A stretch of 13,767 bases of DNA from Halieaceae bacterium (GTDB lineage Bacteria; Pseudomonadota; Gammaproteobacteria; Pseudomonadales; Halieaceae), in assembly GCA_011523115.1 (NCBI GenBank), contig WTHO01000198.1, forward strand, positions 1-13,767, in the 5' to 3' direction. The translations under genes were made by a program, and so were the position numbers. This document shows, in pieces, positions 6,762-13,610 of this stretch. The notes under the pieces were generated by a model. It was not told the origin of the DNA. It did not search any database and saw only the letters and a list, made by a program, of their open reading frames with translations. Numbering within the stretch: the stretch's first letter is position 1; every line of letters starts with the position of its first letter.

Positions 6762-8351
6762 ATGAACCAAGCTATTTCAGAGACACGTCCTCTCATCGAG
6801 GGCATACAAAGTATCGTCGGCGCAGATTACTGCCTCACCGATGAGCGAGACAGGGATTTCTACTCAACTGATCTGAGCTTCAGAGAACGCGAGATCGCGG
6901 AGGCTGTCGTTCAGCCGCAGAGCACCGACGAACTCTCATCCGTGGTGTCTCTCGCACATCAGGCCGGGTTTAACGTGGTTCCGCGAGGGGGCGGTATGTC
7001 CTACACCAGTGGTTACACGCCGGCCAAGGATCGAACCATTCTCATTGATATGCGGCGTATGAATCATATCCTCGAGATTAACGAGGAAGATATGTACGTC
7101 ACAGTGGAGTGCGGATGCACCTGGAAGGAGCTATACGAAGCCCTGTCTGAGAAAGGCTTGAGAACGCCGTACTTCGGGCCGCTGTCGGGCAAATATGCCA
7201 CTATCGGTGGCGCGCTATCCCAAAACAGTCTGTTTATGGGGAGCGGTGTGCACCACACTGTCGCCGAGAGCGCCCTGGGTTTAAGAGTGGTGCTGGCCAA
7301 TGGTGATGTTCTTCAGACTGGCTCGGGCGCCCATCGTCACAGTAATCCCTTCTACAGACATTTTGGCCCTGATGTCACGGGTATGTTCACTGCCGACACC
7401 GGCGCCTACGGTATCAAGGCAGTTGCCACACTGAGGCTTGTTCAGGCGCCGAAGTCCACCGCCTACATGTCATTCCGCTTCGAGACGCTGGCAGAGTGCC
7501 TTGAAGCGCAGGTTGAAATTGCGCGATTGAGCATCTGTTCCGAGTGCTATGGCTTTGACCCCTACTACAACGACGGGTTTGAGAAGCAGGGCATCACGTT
7601 TGAGGAGGGCGTGTCGATTGTCGGCAAGGTCGCCCGCAAAGGAGGTTTAAAAGGACTCGGGAAGGCGGCCAAGTTGGCGATGGCGGGGAAAACATTCCTT
7701 AACGGCGTCCCTTACTCTCTGCACATGACTTTCGACGGTCTCAACGATGTCGTCACCAACGAACATCAGGAGATCGCTGCAGAGATCTGCCTCAGGCACG
7801 GCGGAACCGAAATGGTGAATTCCATACCTACGGTATTTCGGGCTGAGCCGTTTGGCGGGGTTCGGACCGTCCTTCTGGGTTCGGAAGGGGAGCTGTGGAT
7901 TCCTGTGCACGGTTTCTTCCCGCTCTCGAGGGCGGTGGAAGCCGGTGCCACGACTGAACGATTCTTTGAGGAGAATCGAGAGTTGATGGAGAAGCACAAT
8001 ATCAGAACCTCTTACCTCACTTGCTTCTCGGGGGCCGAGTTCGTCATCGAGCCCAGTTTCTACTGGCACGATGAACTGGGTGAGTTTCGATTGAGCCTGA
8101 TCGAAGAAGAATTCGCTGAAAAATGGAAAGATATTCCTGCTGATCTCGAAACGCGTAAGGTGGTTCTTGAACTCCGTGAGAAGCTGGCGACGCTTTTTGA
8201 TGAGTTGGGCGCATGCCACTTGCAGATAGGCAAGTACTACGATTACCAGGGAATGATCACCAACGAGCCTCTCAAAGGCATGCTGAAGGGGATCAAAACC
8301 ATGGTCGATCCAGAGGGCAAAATGAATCCTGGTTGCCTGGGCTTGGAGTAG
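6762..8351 (+). CDS. FAD-dependent oxidase/dehydrogenase, GlcD/VAO type
   Basis: The 529-residue protein is a member of the VAO/PCMH flavoprotein superfamily. The FAD-binding N-terminal half shows VVPRGGGMSYTSGYTP (about 72-87), ILIDMRRMNHI (94-104), YVTVECGCTW (112-121), and GGALSQNS followed by a conserved GSGVHHTVAESALGL stretch around 156-175. FGPDVTGMFTADTGAYGIK (about 202-220) is the usual second half of the FAD site. The C-terminus ends with DPEGKMNPGCLGL, the typical DP-x-G-x-MNPG cap motif of this family. Length is normal for GlcD or 4-cresol/vanillyl-alcohol oxidase relatives; the form of the motifs is closer to GlcD-type. There is no signal peptide, so it should act in the cytoplasm, oxidising a hydroxy acid, alcohol or phenolic substrate. 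GGGAG eight bases before ATG gives the start. It follows the Tat cupin and is convergent with the monooxygenase. The substrate cannot be inferred. Confidence 0.88.
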   Translation: MNQAISETRPLIEGIQSIVGADYCLTDERDRDFYSTDLSFREREIAEAVVQPQSTDELSSVVSLAHQAGFNVVPRGGGMSYTSGYTPAKDRTILIDMRRMNHILEINEEDMYVTVECGCTWKELYEALSEKGLRTPYFGPLSGKYATIGGALSQNSLFMGSGVHHTVAESALGLRVVLANGDVLQTGSGAHRHSNPFYRHFGPDVTGMFTADTGAYGIKAVATLRLVQAPKSTAYMSFRFETLAECLEAQVEIARLSICSECYGFDPYYNDGFEKQGITFEEGVSIVGKVARKGGLKGLGKAAKLAMAGKTFLNGVPYSLHMTFDGLNDVVTNEHQEIAAEICLRHGGTEMVNSIPTVFRAEPFGGVRTVLLGSEGELWIPVHGFFPLSRAVEAGATTERFFEENRELMEKHNIRTSYLTCFSGAEFVIEPSFYWHDELGEFRLSLIEEEFAEKWKDIPADLETRKVVLELREKLATLFDELGACHLQIGKYYDYQGMITNEPLKGMLKGIKTMVDPEGKMNPGCLGLE

Positions 8352-8394
8352 GTCAGGCTAGCAAGCGATCGTCTGGCGTTGCTGTCTGATTAAT

Positions 8395-9456
8395 TCAGAG
8401 GCACGCCAGGCGTGGCTTGATCTTTTCTCCGAAATCCCTGATACCGCCGACAAAGTCGGCCCAGCTGAACAGCATGCCGTCCACCCCTGTCTCCTCTGCG
8501 ATTTCGTCGATCTTGGCGCTTACCGTCTCATATGAGCCGTAAATCGTTGGGAAGCCCATAAACGCCATGTTGCCCACCTCAAGGTCCTGTTTCATCGCTT
8601 CTTGAAGGTGGTCTGAGGTGCCGCCCTCATTAGAGTCCATAGCGGCGCTATTGATGATATTCCCAATGGCTCCCATGTCGGCGCGTTGGATGATGTCGTC
8701 ACCAATCTCTTTCGCCTTCTCGTCAGTTTCTGCAGTGATGATGTTGAACAGCGCGTAGGTGCCTACCTCTCGTCCTATGGCAGCCCCCTTTGCTTTGACA
8801 CTGTCGCTTATATCTTTGAGTTTTTCGGGGTGCGCCATCACGAAATTCTGGTGCGCGTGCTGGGCGACGAATTCGACTCCCTTCGGTGACATACCTGCGC
8901 TGACGATCGGAATGTCCCGCCCGGGTGTGGGCAGGCAACTGCATTCCTCAAGATCGAAGAACTCACTCTTGTGGGTGCATTCCCCCGTGCGCCACAGTTC
9001 CTGCAGGATCTGAAGATACTCGGCAGCATATTCGTAGCGTCTCTCGTAATATTCATCACCGCGCCACAGCCCCATTTGCGTGTACTCAGGCTTGTTCCAC
9101 CCGGTGACGATATTCAAGCCGCATCGGCCGCCACTCATGTCGTCCAGCGTCGCGATCATTCGGGCCACGTAAGCAGGATGCTGACTCAGCAGAGTGACGG
9201 TAGGAATAATGCCAATAGACTGGGTGTTTGCTGCCAGACCGGCCATGAGCGTGAAAGATTCCAGGCACGCGTCCCAATACCCCGTGTCCCCACCGAAGCC
9301 CTTGAACTTCATCATTGATAATACGAAGTCGAGGCCCTGTTTCTCGGCCTCCACCGTGATCTCCAAATTGTGCTGGTAGGTCGGCAGGTAGGGGGTGACC
9401 GCGTTGGAGATTATGTAGCCGTTACTACCGTTCGGCAGGAATACACCAAATTTCAT
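8395..9456 (-). CDS. RutA-like FMN-dependent monooxygenase (luciferase-like family)
   Basis: The 353-residue protein is a bacterial luciferase-like flavin monooxygenase closest, by motif recall, to RutA pyrimidine oxygenase. Shared features include FGVFLPNGSNGYIIS (3-17), LESFTLMAGLAA (65-76), ARMIATLDDMSGGR (98-111), NIVTGWNKPEYTQMG (115-129), GDEYYERRYEYAAEY (133-147) and LWRTGE (154-159). The VTGW-KPEY-QMG block is highly characteristic of RutA and related sulfone/alkane oxygenases. RutA opens uracil by a flavin-N5-peroxide mechanism and needs reduced FMN from a partner reductase. No flavin reductase and none of the other rut genes are in the window, so FMNH2 must come from elsewhere. GGAG seven bases before ATG supports the start. 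It is divergent from the SnoaL operon across a gap with a GntR-type operator. The likely role is oxygenative C-N, C-S or C-C bond cleavage of a ring; the substrate is unknown. It is not necessarily uracil. Confidence 0.9.
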   Translation of the reverse strand: MKFGVFLPNGSNGYIISNAVTPYLPTYQHNLEITVEAEKQGLDFVLSMMKFKGFGGDTGYWDACLESFTLMAGLAANTQSIGIIPTVTLLSQHPAYVARMIATLDDMSGGRCGLNIVTGWNKPEYTQMGLWRGDEYYERRYEYAAEYLQILQELWRTGECTHKSEFFDLEECSCLPTPGRDIPIVSAGMSPKGVEFVAQHAHQNFVMAHPEKLKDISDSVKAKGAAIGREVGTYALFNIITAETDEKAKEIGDDIIQRADMGAIGNIINSAAMDSNEGGTSDHLQEAMKQDLEVGNMAFMGFPTIYGSYETVSAKIDEIAEETGVDGMLFSWADFVGGIRDFGEKIKPRLACL

Positions 9457-9554
9457 GCTGACTCTCCGTCAATCAGTGGAGCGGTTTGCTATGTCCGTAA
9501 CGCCGTCTCGCGAAGGCAAATGAGGCGTCCTCCAAAAGTCTACTCTAGGGTTAC

Positions 9555-9566
9555 ATTGCATACAAT
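9555..9566. promoter_or_regulatory. Candidate GntR operator between monooxygenase and SnoaL operon
   Basis: ATTGCATACAAT is a near-perfect palindrome and lies 46 bases before the GTG of the SnoaL gene and 98 bases from the ATG of the divergent monooxygenase. Its TACAAT half resembles a -10 hexamer. A single site here could control both directions. It is the best match to the sites near the GntR gene. Confidence 0.7.
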
Positions 9567-9611
9567 CCGAGTGTAGGATCAGAGTAATAACAGATAAGAA
9601 AGGGGTGATAC

Positions 9612-10109
9612 GTGTTAACACGACGAGATCAACTCAAGTTGATGACAGGGGCGCTAACGCTGGCTAGCCCCATGATTGCGGCATGGACCTCAGCGTCCGA
9701 GGCAGATAGTTCCGGGGTCGAGGCAGCCTTTAACGAGATGGTTGGTGCGCTCAAGTCTGGGAATCTCGACGGCTTCTACGGTGCCATGCATCCGGCATTC
9801 ACAATGATCGACGAAGACTCGCCTTTCCGCATGAGCAAAGCGGAGTTTCAGGACCACATCGGATTCCATGTCAGTGGCATTTGGGAGAGTTTTGAATGGA
9901 AGCCGTTGACGTTCGAGTCGCGAGAATTCGGTTCCAGCGGGACGATTACCGGTTTCGCAACCTTTAGGGGCAAGCCGAGGGACGCTGGCTTCCGGATCAG
10001 ACATTTGATGTTTGCACAGACCTGGGCCAGAACGTCTGCTGGATGGGAACTGGTTCTGTGGCATCAGAGCCCTGTTGATGGCCATATCTTCGGCGTGTCA
10101 CCCACTTGA
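9612..10109 (+). CDS. Tat-exported NTF2/SnoaL-like protein
   Basis: The 165-residue product begins at a GTG with AAAGGGG just upstream. Residues 3-8 (TRRDQLKL, including 9-10) form a twin-arginine motif followed by a hydrophobic segment (11-24), so it should be exported folded to the periplasm. The mature domain fits the NTF2/SnoaL-like fold. A helical start (VEAAFNEMVGALKSGNLDGF) is followed by AFTMIDEDSPF (62-72), then DHIGFHVSGIWES (81-93), RGKPRDAGFRIRH (119-131) and WELVLWHQS (145-153). The RGKP-x-D-x-GFR-x-RH stretch, together with Asp67-Glu68-Asp69 and His82/His86, is shared with the next protein, so these are probable active-site or structural residues. SnoaL-type proteins include cyclases, isomerases, lyases and non-enzymatic binders. 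It is the first gene of the six-gene operon. The family call is firm, the activity unknown. Confidence 0.82.
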   Translation: MLTRRDQLKLMTGALTLASPMIAAWTSASEADSSGVEAAFNEMVGALKSGNLDGFYGAMHPAFTMIDEDSPFRMSKAEFQDHIGFHVSGIWESFEWKPLTFESREFGSSGTITGFATFRGKPRDAGFRIRHLMFAQTWARTSAGWELVLWHQSPVDGHIFGVSPT

Positions 10110-10112
10110 TCT

Positions 10113-10118
10113 AGGAGG
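10113..10118 (+). promoter_or_regulatory. Ribosome-binding site that decides the start at 10126
   Basis: A consensus AGGAGG seven bases before GTG at 10126 shows that the second SnoaL-like gene starts there and not at the upstream ATG at 10012, which would lie inside the preceding gene. Confidence 0.8.
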
Positions 10119-10125
10119 TCCCCCA

Positions 10126-10542
10126 GTGTCAACGAACAGTGAGCAGTTAGAGGCCGCATTTTTGGCGGCGTTCAGCTTTGACGCCGAGGAAGGGCAGACG
10201 GCGTTCGAAAAATTTCTTGATGACAATGCGACGGTGATTGATGACGACCAGACCAATATTCTTGATAAAGCAGGCTGGCTGGATCACTTCGCTTTTCACA
10301 GTGCCAAGTTATGGGAGTCTGTCGAGATAGTTCATTACGACATCGAATCTCAGATCATTGGCGAGACCGGAGTCGTCACCTCAAATTACACAATCCGGGG
10401 AAAGCCTGTCGATGATGGCTTCAGGCTGAGACATGGCGTTTGTTCCGCGAGTTGCTATCTGTCGGGAGATGGTGAGTGGAAGGCGATGTCAGTCGTCCTT
10501 GGACCTATGATGAGTTACGTCCGTAACGCATCCTCAAGTTGA
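10126..10542 (+). CDS. Cytoplasmic SnoaL-like protein, paralogue of the preceding gene
   Basis: The 138-residue protein has no signal sequence. The GTG start is fixed by the consensus AGGAGG. It shares with the upstream Tat protein DDD (39-41, after VI), WLDHFAFHSAKLWES (51-65), and RGKPVDDGFRLRH (91-103), in the same order and spacing, which makes them tandem paralogues that differ in location. The C-terminal strand (WKAMSVVLGPMMSY) replaces the aromatic WELVLWHQS of the other copy, so the two are not interchangeable. The gap to the upstream gene is 16 bases and to the next gene 19 bases. It probably acts on the same type of molecule as the periplasmic copy. NTF2/SnoaL-like assignment is by pattern, and the reaction is unknown. 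Confidence 0.82.
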   Translation: MSTNSEQLEAAFLAAFSFDAEEGQTAFEKFLDDNATVIDDDQTNILDKAGWLDHFAFHSAKLWESVEIVHYDIESQIIGETGVVTSNYTIRGKPVDDGFRLRHGVCSASCYLSGDGEWKAMSVVLGPMMSYVRNASSS

Positions 10543-10561
10543 GCAACCGGAGGCTCTCAAA

Positions 10562-11347
10562 ATGTCGATAGTAAAAGGTTACGTGCAGACCGACTTAGGC
10601 CAGATCCACTACAGAAAAAAAGAGGGCGAGGGACTGCCGATCGTTTGCTTCCACCAGACAGCGAGTTCCTCTGCGATGTTCGAGGCCTTTATGGCCGAGT
10701 TCGCTGGCTCAAACCCCATTATTGCCTTAGATACGCCTGGCTTCGGGGGTTCCTACGATCCAATAGATGAACCAACGATGGATCAATACGCGGATCAAAT
10801 GGTTGATGCCATGCGCGGCTTGGACATCGGCAAGGCTCATTTATTCGGGCACCACACGGGCGCCAGTATCGCCGTAGAGATCGCCGCGCGTTACTCAGAT
10901 CTGAGCGAATCCTTGACCATGATTGGTCCGGTGGTGATTACGCGCGAAGAGGCTGAAATGTTCAAGCAGGTTTACCCGAAGGATTTTTCTCTCAAGGCCG
11001 ACGGCTCTCACATCATGAAGATGTGGGCGTATGTGGAGGAAATTGGCGGCAACCACTCCCTTGCGCTGCATCACCGCGAGTTTGTCGATACGGCGAGAGC
11101 ATGGGAAGGGCACATAAAAATGTATTCCCAGATATGGGATCAAGATTTTATTGCGCTGTATCAGGCGGTGCAGTGTCCGATGCTGATCATGTGCTCAGAG
11201 AATGATGTGCTGTGGAGCATCTTTGAGCGCGCGCAGGAACTGAGGCCAGACGCGAGCGTGAAAGTTATTGCGGGATCCAATTTTCAGCTTGACGAAGCGC
11301 CGGGGGAGGTCGCCTCAGCGGTACACGCACTGATATCTGAGGGGTAA
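10562..11347 (+). CDS. Alpha/beta-hydrolase-fold protein with noncanonical triad (copy 1)
   Basis: The 261-residue protein has the alpha/beta-hydrolase layout: IVCFHQTASSSAMFE (27-41) at the oxyanion-hole loop, LDTPGFGGS (56-64), the nucleophile elbow FGHHTGAS (95-102), and LIMCSENDVLW (208-218) with the acid Asp215. The elbow has His98 where Ser, Asp or Cys normally stands, and Thr99 next to it. The region of the catalytic His (usually GGGHF-x-x-E-x-P) reads AGSNFQLDEAP (237-247), with Asn240 in place of His. A standard Ser-His-Asp hydrolase mechanism is therefore unlikely. It may be a lyase, decarboxylase or ring-modifying enzyme, or use another residue. GGAGG precedes the ATG by eight bases. 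It is a close relative of the last operon gene (12813-13610). It lacks a signal and is cytoplasmic. Confidence 0.85.
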   Translation: MSIVKGYVQTDLGQIHYRKKEGEGLPIVCFHQTASSSAMFEAFMAEFAGSNPIIALDTPGFGGSYDPIDEPTMDQYADQMVDAMRGLDIGKAHLFGHHTGASIAVEIAARYSDLSESLTMIGPVVITREEAEMFKQVYPKDFSLKADGSHIMKMWAYVEEIGGNHSLALHHREFVDTARAWEGHIKMYSQIWDQDFIALYQAVQCPMLIMCSENDVLWSIFERAQELRPDASVKVIAGSNFQLDEAPGEVASAVHALISEG

Positions 11348-11391
11348 GCTCGGTCATTCCAATATCATGAACATAAAAACAGGAGGACGTT

Positions 11392-11820
11392 ATGTCTGAC
11401 AAGGCCATTACTTGGGGAAAAATAAAGGTATATGACATTCAGGATTCTGATCTTGATACCGCGGAGGACATGGAGTTTCCATTCCATCCGGGATCAAGAT
11501 TCAGGGCGGTCAACACAGGCATTGACGAGCCATCGGTGCAGATCAATTACGAGGATTTTTTCCCGGGGCAAGATATCGCCTGGGTCCTGCCCCATGATGA
11601 GGTGCAATACGTCGTCTCAGGGACGGCCGAGATTGATTACTGGTTGCCGCCACTGATGCTGGAAAGTGGCACCGTCTCAGTGAAGCCCGGCAGCATCGTC
11701 TATTTACCACGTGCATCCAGAGTCGTATGGAGAGTGACCAGCGAGGAGCCCCTGAGACACCTTTGTGTGTGCTACCCCAACCCCGGTTACCCCGTTGCCA
11801 CAGCGCCCAGCGTTGCCTGA
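11392..11820 (+). CDS. Cytoplasmic cupin, paralogue of the Tat cupin
   Basis: The 142-residue single-domain cupin has no signal peptide. It parallels the exported copy: YEDFFPGQDIAW (53-64), PHDEVQYVVSG (67-77), WLPPLM (84-89), KPGSIVYLP (98-106) and EEPLRHLCVCYPNPGYP (118-134). Candidate metal ligands are His68, Glu70 and His123; the two-His HxH part of the standard cupin motif is absent in both copies. AGGAGG five bases before ATG gives the start. It lies 44 bases after the first alpha/beta-fold gene and is separated from the MDR gene by three bases. The shared architecture suggests the same reaction in two compartments. The reaction itself is not recognisable. Confidence 0.85.
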   Translation: MSDKAITWGKIKVYDIQDSDLDTAEDMEFPFHPGSRFRAVNTGIDEPSVQINYEDFFPGQDIAWVLPHDEVQYVVSGTAEIDYWLPPLMLESGTVSVKPGSIVYLPRASRVVWRVTSEEPLRHLCVCYPNPGYPVATAPSVA

Positions 11821-11823
11821 GTA

Positions 11824-12804
11824 ATGCCCAAGGCACACGTGATCAAGAACTTCGGCGGTCCTGAGGTTCTGGAATGGGGCGAGGTCGAGGTTGCTGATCC
11901 GGGGCCGGGCGAGGTCAGGCTGCGACAGCGGGCCGTTGGGATGAATATGATGGAGGTCGGCCTCCGCATGGGGGTATACCCCGGGCCGCCTTTACCCTTC
12001 ATCCCCGGCGTGGAGGCCGCCGCTGAGGTCATCGCGTTGGGTGAGGGCGTCACAGATTTCAAAGTAGGCGACAGGGTCGGCTATGCAGGTCCACCGGTGG
12101 GAAGCTACGCGGAGGAGCGCAATTTCCCCGAGAGCAGGCTGTTCTCGCTCCCGGACGACATTACTGACGTGGTCGCTGCGGCGTCTATGGTGAAGGGAAT
12201 CACGGCCGAGTGCCTTATGCGATTAACCTATGAGGTGGGGCCCCAAACCAAAGTGCTGATTCATGCTGCGGCGGGTGCCACGGGGGCTATGTGTGTTCAG
12301 CTGGCCAAGCATCTGGGCGCAGAAGTGTTTGGCACGGTAGGCTCTGCTGAGAAGGTCGAGTTTCTGAAAAGTCTGGGTTGCGATCACGTTATTCTGTATC
12401 GCGATCAAAACTTTGCAGACGCTGTGCTTGACCTAACTGAAGGCGAGGGGGTGGATCTGTGCCTCGATTCGGTGGGCGCTGAGACGTTTGAAGACTCGGT
12501 AAGGTGCACCCATATACTGGGAACCGTAGGTTTGTTCGGTGTTGCCAGCGGCCAGCCTGAGCCTGTGCATCTCATGTTGCAGGATCTTGAAACCGCCCGA
12601 AAATTCGTCAGGCCCTCTATCTATGCCTACACCAAAGCGACGGAGCAACTTCGGGCCTTGGCGCGCCAAACCTTCGAGGACATTAGCGCGGGTGTGCTGA
12701 AGCCCACGATTCATGCTCAGCTCCCTTTAAGCGAGGCGCCACAGCTGCACTCAATTATTGAATCCCGCGCCTCGATTGGCTCCTCAGTCATGCTCTGCGA
12801 TTAG
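11824..12804 (+). CDS. Zinc-independent MDR oxidoreductase, quinone-oxidoreductase-like
   Basis: The 326-residue length is that of NADPH:quinone oxidoreductases. The N-terminal substrate domain shows FGGPEVLEW (10-18), GMNMMEVGLRMGVYPG (39-54), which replaces the family's usual VN-x-x-D-x-x-R-x-G-x-Y, and PFIPGVEAAAEV (58-69). The Rossmann domain carries HAAAGATGAMCVQLAKHLGAEV (147-168, quoted here by its ends; the glycine motif is AAAGATG with Ala where the second Gly usually stands). The zinc-binding Cys and His residues of alcohol dehydrogenases are absent. It should reduce an enone, quinone or acyl double bond with NADPH. The gene is packed between the cupin (three bases) and the second alpha/beta-fold gene (eight bases), so it is part of the operon. 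Crotonyl-CoA reductase-like activity on a CoA thioester is also possible. Confidence 0.9.
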   Translation: MPKAHVIKNFGGPEVLEWGEVEVADPGPGEVRLRQRAVGMNMMEVGLRMGVYPGPPLPFIPGVEAAAEVIALGEGVTDFKVGDRVGYAGPPVGSYAEERNFPESRLFSLPDDITDVVAAASMVKGITAECLMRLTYEVGPQTKVLIHAAAGATGAMCVQLAKHLGAEVFGTVGSAEKVEFLKSLGCDHVILYRDQNFADAVLDLTEGEGVDLCLDSVGAETFEDSVRCTHILGTVGLFGVASGQPEPVHLMLQDLETARKFVRPSIYAYTKATEQLRALARQTFEDISAGVLKPTIHAQLPLSEAPQLHSIIESRASIGSSVMLCD

Positions 12805-12812
12805 GAATCACT

Positions 12813-13610
12813 ATGACGACGATACGAAAAGGCTACGTAGACTGCAGCGAGGGCCAGATTCACTACCGCGAAGCCGGCTCCCCTGAAAATCCAACAGTCT
12901 GTTTCCTCCATCAGACAGCTAGCACTGGCGCCATGTTTGAGAAGGTCTTAGCGATCTTGGGTGCCGACTACCATTGCTTTGCATTGGATACGCCAGGGTT
13001 CGGTCAATCGTTCCAGCCCGCAGCCATCCCAGATCTTCAATATCCCGCGAGATTATTGCTAGAGGCCATTGAGGCGCTGGGTGTCTCGGAATTTCACCTC
13101 TGTGGTCACCACACTGGGGGTTGTATCGCGGTAGAAATGCCGGCAATCACCCCGATTTCGATTAAGAGCCTCTCGATTATCGGCCCGGTGCTCGTTACAG
13201 AAGAGCAGCGTCAAGAATATATGAAGACGTTTGTGAAGCCTTTCGAAACCGAGGAGAGTGGTGAGTTTCTCATGACAGCCTGGAACTACCTCGCTTTAAT
13301 CGGAGCGGCAGAGACCCTAGAACTAAGGGTTCGCGAGATGCATGATCACCTCATCGCCAATAAGACGATGCCGATGGCGTTTTCCGCGGTCTGGCGACAG
13401 GATTTCGAAGCTGTCTATCGAGGGCTGGAGACACCGTTATTGGTCATGTGTTCTGAAGACGATGTGTTGTGGCCGCTTTTTGAACGTGCGCTTGAAGTGA
13501 GACCTGATGCAGAATCTGCTGTGGTCAAGGGCGGAGACTTCCAGCCAGATAATGACCCTCAGTCGGTGGCAGAGGCGCTGGGTCGATTCATCAGTAAAAT
13601 AGAAGGCTGA
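12813..13610 (+). CDS. Alpha/beta-hydrolase-fold protein with noncanonical triad (copy 2)
   Basis: The 265-residue paralogue of the gene at 10562-11347 shares KGYVxxxxGQIHYR near its start (6-19), FLHQTASTGAMFE (31-43), LDTPGFGQS (58-66), the elbow CGHHTGGC (97-104), LVMCSEDDVLWPLFERA (210-226) and a C-terminal KGGDFQPDNDP (239-249). His100 stands at the nucleophile position and Asp242 at the place of the catalytic His; the acid is Asp217. The two copies thus agree on His at the nucleophile position but differ at the base position (Asn versus Asp), arguing for selection on the elbow His and loss of the normal relay. AGGA six bases before ATG gives the start. It is the last gene of the operon, convergent with an ABM-type gene. 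Confidence 0.85.
   Translation: MTTIRKGYVDCSEGQIHYREAGSPENPTVCFLHQTASTGAMFEKVLAILGADYHCFALDTPGFGQSFQPAAIPDLQYPARLLLEAIEALGVSEFHLCGHHTGGCIAVEMPAITPISIKSLSIIGPVLVTEEQRQEYMKTFVKPFETEESGEFLMTAWNYLALIGAAETLELRVREMHDHLIANKTMPMAFSAVWRQDFEAVYRGLETPLLVMCSEDDVLWPLFERALEVRPDAESAVVKGGDFQPDNDPQSVAEALGRFISKIEG

Noticed and set aside
7647..8219. 190-codon minus-strand open frame inside the FAD oxidase gene
   Set aside because: It is fully antisense to a well-conserved flavoprotein gene and shows no recognisable domain or ribosome-binding site.
10012..10125. N-terminal extension of the second SnoaL-like gene from ATG 10012
   Set aside because: It overlaps the end of the first SnoaL-like gene and the AGGAGG at 10113-10118 fits GTG 10126.
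2730..11385. Shared ATGAACATAAA before the genes at 2766 and 11392, considered as a regulatory motif
   Set aside because: The 11-base AT-rich match occurs at only two places, is not palindromic, and may be chance within ribosome-binding leaders.
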